A DNA stretch of 64,000 nt, from positions 62,001-126,000 of the forward strand of contig JAICKA010000002.1 of assembly GCA_025928185.1 (NCBI GenBank). Reading direction: 5' to 3'. This document shows positions 53,251 to 62,257 of this stretch, one piece after another. The notes beneath the pieces were generated by a model that was not told where the DNA came from, ran no database searches, and saw only the letters and a list, made by a program, of their open reading frames with translations. The translations under genes were made by a program, and so were the position numbers. The stretch's first letter is position 1. Every line of letters starts with the position of its first letter. The DNA comes from Gemmatimonadaceae bacterium. Its GTDB lineage: Bacteria; Gemmatimonadota; Gemmatimonadetes; Gemmatimonadales; Gemmatimonadaceae.

Positions 53251-54306
53251 TCAGCGCTGCGGAGCGCGGGCAGAGCCCTGAGCGGGCTGCTGCTGCGTGA
53301 GGCAGTGCAGCGTGCCCAATCCCCACACGAGATCCACGGCGTGTACGCCGATTACGTGTCGCCCGGGGAACAGCTCGGCGAGCGTCGCGAGCGCGATCCG
53401 GTCGTTCCGGTCGTTGAACGTGGGCACGATCACGACGCCGTTGGCGATATAGAAGTTCGCATAGCTCGCCGGCAGCCGCTCGCCGTTCATCTCGACGGCG
53501 CGGGGATACGGCAGCTTGACGACGCGCAGCGCCCCGCGCTCGCCGCCAGCCAGTTGCAGCCGGTCGAAATTGTCGACTGAGCGGCGGTGATTCTCGTCGT
53601 CTGCCGGGTCCGGCTCGTAGGCAAGCACGATGACACCGGGCGCGGTGAAGCGAGCCACATCGTCGATGTGGCCGTGCGTATCGTCGCCGACGCAGCCCTG
53701 ACCGAGCCAGATTGTCTGCCGAATGCCAAGGGCCTGATGAAACACGCGCTCGTAGCCGGCACGGGTCAGTCCGGGGTTGCGCGCCTGCACGGGCGAGAGC
53801 AGGCATTCCTCGGTGACGAGGAGCGTGCCTTCGCCATCGGTCTCGATCGCGCCGCCCTCGAGCACGACGCGCTCGCCGGTGTCGTCTCGCACGGGTTCGA
53901 TGCGCGGCAGACCGGTAATGCCGGCGATGGCCTCGCCGACCTGCGCGTCGCGTTCATAGTTGTCGTATTTCGCCCAGGCGTTGAAGCGCCAGTTGACGAG
54001 CGACACCGATCCGTCGTCGTCACGGACGCCGGTCGGACCGGAATCGCGGAGCCAGACGCGATCCGTCGGAACGACGTGCAGCCGAACGTTCTGCCGCACG
54101 CCGTGCGCCTCGAGCGCGCGCCGGGCGTCGTCGCGCACGGTCTCGCTCTGGCAGAGGATCTCGACGCGCTCGTACTGATGCAGAATCCGCACAATCTCGG
54201 CGTAGACCCACGGAATGGGCGCGAGCTTTCCGGGCCAGTCCGGCTCGTGATGCGGCCAGGCAATCCACGTGGCGTCGTGCGGTTCCCATTCGGCGGGAAA
54301 GATCAT
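53251..54306 (-). CDS. aguA: Agmatine deiminase
   Basis: 351 residues. Motifs: MIFPAEWEPHDATWIAWPHHEPDWPGK, RDSGPTGV, GQGCVGDDTHGHIDDVARF, and the nucleophilic Cys in GLGTLHCLTQQ near the C-terminus, as in the PPAD/agmatine deiminase family. Converts agmatine to N-carbamoylputrescine and ammonia. The next gene on the strand is N-carbamoylputrescine amidase, so these two give a two-step route to putrescine. Distance between them is 105 nt because of tandem repeats. Confidence 0.93.
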   Translation of the reverse strand: MIFPAEWEPHDATWIAWPHHEPDWPGKLAPIPWVYAEIVRILHQYERVEILCQSETVRDDARRALEAHGVRQNVRLHVVPTDRVWLRDSGPTGVRDDDGSVSLVNWRFNAWAKYDNYERDAQVGEAIAGITGLPRIEPVRDDTGERVVLEGGAIETDGEGTLLVTEECLLSPVQARNPGLTRAGYERVFHQALGIRQTIWLGQGCVGDDTHGHIDDVARFTAPGVIVLAYEPDPADDENHRRSVDNFDRLQLAGGERGALRVVKLPYPRAVEMNGERLPASYANFYIANGVVIVPTFNDRNDRIALATLAELFPGRHVIGVHAVDLVWGLGTLHCLTQQQPAQGSARAPQR

Positions 54307-54316
54307 TGGCGGATAA

Positions 54317-54417
54317 CGGTGGAACGGTGGAACGGTGGAACGGTGGAACGGTGGAACGGTCGAACGGTGGAACCGAGCCTGAGCCGTTCATGCGTTCATG
54401 CGTTCATGCGTTCATGC
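54317..54417. repeat. Two blocks of 8-bp tandem repeats between aguA and aguB
   Basis: Block 1: seven CGGTGGAA units (54317-54372; one unit reads CGGTCGAA). Block 2: four GTTCATGC units (54386-54417). Block 2 overlaps the stop codon of the minus-strand aguB gene. The spacer holds no gene. Confidence 0.9.
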
Positions 54418-55347
54418 GCCGAGGTACCGGCTGAGGATCGGCGCGTATGCGTCGATGCGGCGGTCGCGCAGGAACGGCCAGTTGCGACGTGTGTCCTCGA
54501 TCAGTTTTGGATCGCAGCGCGCGATGAGAATTTGCTCATCGGTGCCGGCTTCGGCCAGGATGCGGCCGAACGGATCGGCGATGAACGAATTCCCGAAGAA
54601 CTCGATGCCGTTCGTGCCTGGCTCGTCCTCGTGGCCGACGCGATTGGGCGATGCGACGTACACGCCGTTGGCAATCGCGTGGGCGCGCTGCATCGTCCGC
54701 CAGGCGTCCACCTGCGCCTCGCCGAACTCCGCCTTCTCCGACGGGTGCCAGCCGATGGCCGTGGGATAGAACAGGATGTCGGCGCCGAGCAAGGAAGTGA
54801 TGCGCGCCGCCTCGGGATACCACTGATCCCAGCAGATCAGCACGCCGATGTCCGCGTAACGCGTCTTCCAAACCCGAAAGCCGCTCGCCTGCTTCGCCAC
54901 CTGGCCGATCGCGTCGATGCGGTCATCGTTCGCCGCGTCGCCGGGCGTGAAGTAGTACTTCTCGTTGAACAGCGGATCGTCGGGAATGTGCATCTTGCGA
55001 TATACGCCCAGCAGCGACCCGTCCGCATCGATGATCGCCGCCGAGTTGCGATAGATTCCGCGCGCTTGTCGCTCGAATAGCGGAACGATCAGCACGACCG
55101 CGAGCTCCTTCGCCAGCGCCTGCATGCGATCGGTCGTCGGCCCGGGTATCGGCTCCGCGATGTCGAACCGCTCGCACTTCTGCGACTTGCAGAAGTACGG
55201 CGCGTTGAACAGCTCCTTCAGGCAGATGATCTGCGCGCCCTGCACCGCGGCCTGACGGACGCGATCGACCGTCGCACTGACGGTCGCCGCGGTGTCGTCG
55301 CTGGCGCGATCCTGAATGATGCCGACGGTGAAGGGGGAGGCGGACAT
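54412..55347 (-). CDS. aguB: N-carbamoylputrescine amidase
   Basis: 311 residues from the ATG at 55347; the 56 upstream track residues lie in the repeat region and do not fit. Nitrilase-superfamily catalytic triad: Glu in CLKELFNAPYF, Lys in YRKMHIPDDPLFNEKYYF, Cys in GVLICWDQWYPEAARI. The sequence GTNGIEFFGNSFIADPFG is typical. It hydrolyses N-carbamoylputrescine to putrescine, CO2 and ammonia, following AguA. Its stop codon lies in the block of GTTCATGC repeats. Confidence 0.93.
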   Translation of the reverse strand: MSASPFTVGIIQDRASDDTAATVSATVDRVRQAAVQGAQIICLKELFNAPYFCKSQKCERFDIAEPIPGPTTDRMQALAKELAVVLIVPLFERQARGIYRNSAAIIDADGSLLGVYRKMHIPDDPLFNEKYYFTPGDAANDDRIDAIGQVAKQASGFRVWKTRYADIGVLICWDQWYPEAARITSLLGADILFYPTAIGWHPSEKAEFGEAQVDAWRTMQRAHAIANGVYVASPNRVGHEDEPGTNGIEFFGNSFIADPFGRILAEAGTDEQILIARCDPKLIEDTRRNWPFLRDRRIDAYAPILSRYLGA

Positions 55348-55408
55348 GACGGAAAGGTAATTGGTCCCTGGTCCATGGTCCGTCGTCCGTGGTGTCGCGC
55401 GCGTGGGT

Positions 55409-55915
55409 CTGTTGCGCCGAATCGGGTTGGACTGCGTCGGAGACGCGGATTGTGCGGAAACTGGCGGACGAGGCGCGGACTGGCGGCTACTCGCGCACGC
55501 AGACTGTCGCGCCACGCGTCAAAAGCAATTGGTGTCTTATCCGTTCGATCCGTCGCATCTGTGTCATGGCTCTCCAAACTTTCGCGCCTTGCTTCGGAGA
55601 AGTTCGCGAAGCTGCGGAGAACTGTGGAGAACTGCGGAGAACGACTGAGAGGACTTCAATGCTGGGGGGTTGAGGCAGCTATCCTCGACAAAGGATTGCT
55701 CTTTCCATGACGCGCCGAGAATCTCGAGGTTGAGGTGCGGTGCAGTTGTTCATCATGCATCACCGCCCGCCGGCAACGCCTCTCCGCGCCTGTCCGCAGT
55801 TCTCCGCAGTTCTCCGCAGTTCTCCGCGACCCCTTTCCTCTCTCTGAGATGTAGCCGGCCCGCGGCCGCCGTGGCGCGACGGCCCATCGCGCCACGCAGG
55901 TCGCAACCGGGCTAG
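55409..55915. mobile_element. Dispersed non-coding repeat, copy B (inverted relative to copy A)
   Basis: 507 nt between aguB and the glycerate kinase. The reverse strand is colinear over its whole length with 40955-41453: shared blocks include GAGAGGAAAGGG, 10-nt tandem TGCGGAGAAC, GATGAACAACTGC, CTCTCAGTCGTT, GTTCTCCGCA tandem, CGGATCGAACGGAT and AATCCGCG. It lacks the extra inverted arm of copy A. Track ORFs in it (55361..55710, 55670..55915 and others) are not supported as genes. Confidence 0.7.
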
Positions 55916-55937
55916 GGAGTCGGCGGAGGGAACCGCA

Positions 55938-57287
55938 TTACGAGATGATCGCGATCACGATGTCGGTGACGTTCGTGCCGGTCGCGCGCCGCGGGATGAG
56001 CGCACCGGCGGCGGCGAGCGCGCCGTTCGATTCATGCGACGCCAGCGCTGACGCCGGATCGCGTCCCGATTCGGCGATCGCGCTCCACGTCGAGCGGTCG
56101 ACGATCGCGCCGGCGGCGTTCGTCGAACCGTCGCGTCCGTCGGTGCCGGCTGCGAGAACCGTGATGCCGTTCGCTTGATCGCCGGCATCGTGCAGCACCT
56201 GCGCCGCGGCGAGCGCGAGCTCCTGGCAGCGGCCGCCGCCTGCGCTCCCACTGTTCGCCCCGGCCGGCAGCGTGACGGTCGTTTCGCCGCCCCAGATCAC
56301 GCAGTGATGATGCGTCCCGCGCGTTCTCGCTCCGACGAGCTGGCGTGCGATCATCGCGCCGAACTGCGACGCTTCCCCGGTCATCGGTTTCGTGGCGATC
56401 TCGATCGCCATGCCGTTCCCGCGCGAGCGCACTACGGCCGCCGCGCCGTCGACCGCCAGCCGATTGTTGCCTATCACCTTGGCACTCACGTGCGCGAACG
56501 CCGGATGCGTGGCGCGCGGCGTTTCCGGAATCGTGCCGCGCAGGACCGCGGTGAGATACTCGCGTTGTGCTTTCGGTATTCGGTCGAGCAGCTTCGCACG
56601 CTCGAGAATCGTTTCGACGTCTCGAGCCGTCGTGTCGTCCGGCACGCACGGCCCGGAGCCGATTACGCCGAGATCGTCGCCGGGCACGTCGGAAATCGCG
56701 AAGCAGCGCGTGGCAGTCGGCGCGAGCGCTAGCGCGAGACGACCCGCGCTCCAGCGAGAGAATCGCTTGCGCACTGCGTTCATCTCGCCGATCGACAAAC
56801 CGGAACCGAGCAGGATCTCGTACAACGCCGTGAGATCGGCCTCGCGCATGTCGCGCAACGGCGCGGCAATGAGGCTCGTCGCGCCACCGGAGATCAGCAC
56901 GACGGCCACATCGTTGCCGCGCCGCGTGGAGGTCAGCTCGCCGATGCGGTTCGCCGCCGCGAACGAGTTGCGTCCCGGAACCGGATGATCGCCGCGCATC
57001 GCCGACACCGTCGGATACGGCGACGCGCTCTCCTCGGCACTCACCACGAGGCCGCCGACGATCGAGTGCAGCGAGCGGAGCAAGGAAGCGACGGCAGCAG
57101 AGGCCATCTGCGGCGCCGCTTTGCCGAAGGCGAACAGCCAGATCGGACACGAACGGTCGATCTGGAGCGCGTCCAGCGCGCGCGACGTCGCCGGACCGGG
57201 TGCCGCGCCCGCGACGGCGGCGTCGTACAGGTCGGTCAGCAGAGAGCGGCTGGCGACCGTCGACGGGGCCGTCGCGGCGTTGTTAAT
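55938..57287 (-). CDS. Glycerate kinase (GckA/MOFRL type), probable ATT start
   Basis: 449 residues if the ATT at 57287 is the start; the track's ATG at 57107 would cut off 60 residues. In-frame sequence upstream of that ATG (SLLTDLYDAAVAGAAPG...WLFAFGKAAPQM) is the conserved N-terminus of this kinase family, with the GKAA motif. No ATG, GTG or TTG occurs between the in-frame stop near 57324 and 57107, while GGAG stands six bases before the ATT. Core motifs: DHPVPGRNS, VVLISGGATSLI, MNAVRKRFSRWSAGRLA, ISDVPGDDLGVIGSGPCVPD and the C-terminal GTDGRDGSTNAAGAIVD. It phosphorylates glycerate. Coupled to the peroxiredoxin by overlap (ATTAA). Confidence 0.85.
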   Translation of the reverse strand: MNNAATAPSTVASRSLLTDLYDAAVAGAAPGPATSRALDALQIDRSCPIWLFAFGKAAPQMASAAVASLLRSLHSIVGGLVVSAEESASPYPTVSAMRGDHPVPGRNSFAAANRIGELTSTRRGNDVAVVLISGGATSLIAAPLRDMREADLTALYEILLGSGLSIGEMNAVRKRFSRWSAGRLALALAPTATRCFAISDVPGDDLGVIGSGPCVPDDTTARDVETILERAKLLDRIPKAQREYLTAVLRGTIPETPRATHPAFAHVSAKVIGNNRLAVDGAAAVVRSRGNGMAIEIATKPMTGEASQFGAMIARQLVGARTRGTHHHCVIWGGETTVTLPAGANSGSAGGGRCQELALAAAQVLHDAGDQANGITVLAAGTDGRDGSTNAAGAIVDRSTWSAIAESGRDPASALASHESNGALAAAGALIPRRATGTNVTDIVIAIIS

Positions 57288-57879
57288 TCGACGCTCCGGT
57301 GGACGGGAGCGTGCGGGCTACCGCCGCACCAAGGTCGGTGTACGCCTGCCCGGACAGCACGTTGAAGTGAAGTATGCGCGCCGCGATACGGCCGTCGGGG
57401 CCGATCACGAACACGTTGCGCGTGTCGTACTTGCTGTCTGCCGATCCGTACAACTTGGCAACGCGCTGATCGGGATCGCTGGCGAACAGAATCGGGAAAT
57501 CGGATTCCCGCGCCCAGTCTCCCTGCACGGTGTCCGCGTCGACGCTGATGCCGACGACCAGCACCTTGCGTCCGTTGTTGAAGAGCGTGGCATACTGATC
57601 ACGGTATGCCTCCATTTGAATCGTTCAGCCTTTGGTCCGCGCCTTGGGAAAGAAGGCGAGCACGACCGTTTCGCCGCGGTGGTCGGCCAAATGGAATGGG
57701 TCGCGGAGGAGCCCGTAACGTGTGGCGCCCGGCAGGCTAAAATCGGGCGCGAGCTGCCCGACGTCTGGAGCGGCGCTCGGCGCGGCTGACGTCGGCTGCT
57801 GCGCGGCGGCGCGACTACTCATTGCCGCGGCCGCGAGGCCGAAGGTGGTCAGTACGCTGAGAGGACGGCGAAAGTGCAT
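57283..57879 (-). CDS. Peroxiredoxin with in-frame TGA at the peroxidatic cysteine position (probable selenoprotein)
   Basis: Two track ORFs (57625..57909 and 57283..57615) are one reading frame separated only by a TGA at 57625-57627. From the ATG at 57879 it gives 198 residues: signal peptide MHFRRPLSVLTTFGLAAAAMSSRAAAQQ, then the AhpC/TSA fold: DVGQLAPDFSLPG, VVLAFFPKARTKG-(TGA)-TIQMEAYRDQY, VLVVGISVDADTV, FPILFASDPDQRVAKLYG, NVFVIGPDGRI. Known homologues carry Cys in the TKGC motif, so the TGA (residue 85) sits exactly on the peroxidatic site. No other cysteine exists in the product. A bSECIS-like hairpin lies just downstream. Product likely removes peroxides in the periplasm with selenocysteine. 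A nonsense mutation in a Cys codon is the alternative. Confidence 0.85.
57589..57610 (-). promoter_or_regulatory. bSECIS-like hairpin after the recoded TGA
   Basis: On the minus strand the RNA reads GGCAUAC-CGUGAUCA-GUAUGCC: a perfect seven-base stem with an eight-base loop. The stem begins 14 nt after the TGA, and a G is the second loop base, followed by U, about 23 nt from the TGA. This placement and the loop G fit the bacterial selenocysteine insertion element recognised by SelB. Confidence 0.7.
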
Positions 57880-58096
57880 GCGCGTGTTCCCCGGGTGTGA
57901 TATGGCCAAGATGATGACTTCCTATGCGGAGCGCAATCCGTTGCGGTCGCATGGTGTTCCATCGTCATGGACAGCGGCTGTTTCGACAGATGGACACCGC
58001 ACTGTCGCAACCCGGCGAATCGGCGGTTAACAGCCGGAACGGCACATGCCAATTCACTCCTGTGGACATTGTGAACATGGCGACGAGGAGATTCCG

Positions 58097-58600
58097 ATGC
58101 GACGAATGAGCTGGCTCGTGTGCGTTCCGCTGGCGGTGATTGCCGCCGCGTGTGGGCGCAGTGGTCCGTCGAACGCCGACGATGCGCTGAAGACCGATCT
58201 GGCACTCGCGGCGCAGGCCCAGCCGTATGCCGCGCAACCCAATATCTCGCCGACAGAGGCCGGGTTCGCGACGCAGCAGGCGCAGCCGCAAAGCCTCCAG
58301 GCAGTCGAACGTGCGCCGGTGTCGGCACGGGTCATTCACCGGAGTTCCGCGCCGCGACGCTCGAGCAGCAGCTCGGGGTCGGGCAGCTACGAGCCAGCGC
58401 GTGCGCCTGCCCCGGCGCCGGTGCACACGGTCAAGCACACCACGCGTGATGCCGCAATCGGCGCGGGCGCCGGCGCCGTTCTGGGCGCCATCACGAGCCG
58501 GAACAAGGTCAAGGGCGGATTGATCGGGGCGGCGATTGGCGGAGTGCTGGGCGGCGTGATCGGCAACAACGTCGACATTCAGAAGAAGGTCGGCTGGTAA
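58097..58600 (+). CDS. Lipoprotein with C-terminal glycine-zipper segment
   Basis: 167 residues from the ATG at 58097, with GAGGAG seven bases before it. Lipoprotein signal MRRMSWLVCVPLAVIAAACG. A disordered Ala/Gln/Pro/Ser middle part follows. The C-terminus has the glycine-zipper pattern DAAIGAGAGAVLGAITSRNKVKGGLIGAAIGGVLGGVIGNNVD, as in the YMGG/Rick_17kDa type outer-membrane lipoproteins, often linked to envelope stability. No other domain. It diverges from the peroxiredoxin gene. Confidence 0.8.
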   Translation: MRRMSWLVCVPLAVIAAACGRSGPSNADDALKTDLALAAQAQPYAAQPNISPTEAGFATQQAQPQSLQAVERAPVSARVIHRSSAPRRSSSSSGSGSYEPARAPAPAPVHTVKHTTRDAAIGAGAGAVLGAITSRNKVKGGLIGAAIGGVLGGVIGNNVDIQKKVGW

Positions 58601-58677
58601 GTCGCGTCGGCACGCGGCAAAGATCCGCGTGTCGTGTGCGCCACGCGCTTGCGTGAATGGTACGAGGTGGTGATATA

Positions 58678-58714
58678 CTGCGGGGGTTGCCGGTGAGACC
58701 GGCAACCCCCGCAG
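58678..58714. promoter_or_regulatory. Perfect 17-bp inverted repeat overlapping a -10-like box
   Basis: CTGCGGGGGTTGCCGGT and its exact complement ACCGGCAACCCCCGCAG around the loop GAG. The stem starts inside TATACT (58674-58679), with TTGCGT 19 nt upstream. It could be a 5'-end RNA hairpin, an operator, or the terminator of the glycine-zipper gene (78 nt upstream); there is no T-run. Confidence 0.6.
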
Positions 58715-58755
58715 TGCGCATCCGACGCGATGTGCCTTCTCCTCTCAATCACCAC

Positions 58756-59157
58756 ATGCCCGACGCGACGCAGCAGATCGAGCAGATTCTGGACAAGCTC
58801 ATTCGTGAGATCGAGGGCTCGGTCCACGCGTTCTATCGCGGTGACGTCCGTCAACACACGCAGCGGATCAAGACCGACACCTTCCGGCTCACGGCTGTCC
58901 AGTCGCTGCTCGCATTGACGGGCGACGCCGACGCGGTACGCCCGTCGACGCCGAGCACCGGCGTTCCCGCCGCGGGCGCGACGCTCAGCGCCGATGAGAG
59001 CGCGACCGCGCTCCGCTGTGTCATGGCGTGGCAGCCCATGGGGCCGCCGAACGCTGCCGCGCCCGACTCGCGGTGTGTGCCGGCCGCGCGCGAGATGCTA
59101 CCGTCGTGGGGCGAGCGCGAAAAGGCGAGAACCGCCCTCACGCGCTCGGAGCCCTGA
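58756..59157 (+). CDS. Small hypothetical protein
   Basis: 133 residues. N-terminal amphipathic helix pair (QQIEQILDKLIREIEGSVHAFYRGDVRQHTQRIKTDTFRLTAVQSLLALTG) and a Pro/Ala/Ser-rich remainder with no known fold. The plus-strand start is the first ATG after the 17-bp inverted repeat and promoter-like sequence. Its end abuts aconitase's end (7 nt, convergent). The family is not recognised; codon use is like the neighbours. Confidence 0.5.
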   Translation: MPDATQQIEQILDKLIREIEGSVHAFYRGDVRQHTQRIKTDTFRLTAVQSLLALTGDADAVRPSTPSTGVPAAGATLSADESATALRCVMAWQPMGPPNAAAPDSRCVPAAREMLPSWGEREKARTALTRSEP

Positions 59158-59164
59158 CGCCGCG

Positions 59165-61951
<2,787 letters not shown>

Positions 61952-62114
61952 GGGTTCGTCTCTCGGTCCGGCGACATGATGCCGCCGATGCGAGGGTGGC
62001 AGACGGAGCCACTGGCGCGGCGCGCACGCCGGAACGCCAGGCTATCGGATAATGTAACGCGGTAGGTGGCTTCCAATAGAAATCAGCGGCCGTTGACGAA
62101 AGGGCTCATGCACT

Positions 62115-62176
62115 CAGCGTTCATCTGCGTCATCTGCGGCCGCTGAATGGGCCGCAGATGACGCACATGAACGCTG
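62115..62176. repeat. 27-bp inverted repeat upstream of acnA
   Basis: Left arm CAGCGTTCATCTGCGTCATC and on to CTGCGGCC; right arm is its inverse with one mismatch in 27; loop of 8 nt (62142-62149). It lies in the 306-nt spacer 61952-62257 between the S9 peptidase stop and the acnA start. It may be a terminator or a short dispersed palindrome. No gene is seen there. Confidence 0.75.
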
Positions 62177-62257
62177 ATGAAGAGCAAATGACGATTTGTT
62201 TCGCAGCGGCTTTCCGTTGGGGAAGGACGCTCGGGGCGCCACTCGCGAGTCGGCGCC

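Noticed and set aside
57283-57627. Peroxiredoxin read as two separate genes or as a frameshifted pseudogene
   Set aside because: Both halves are in the same frame with no gap, and the only interruption is the TGA at the catalytic Cys; a frameshift is excluded, and a simple nonsense mutation is less likely given the hairpin.
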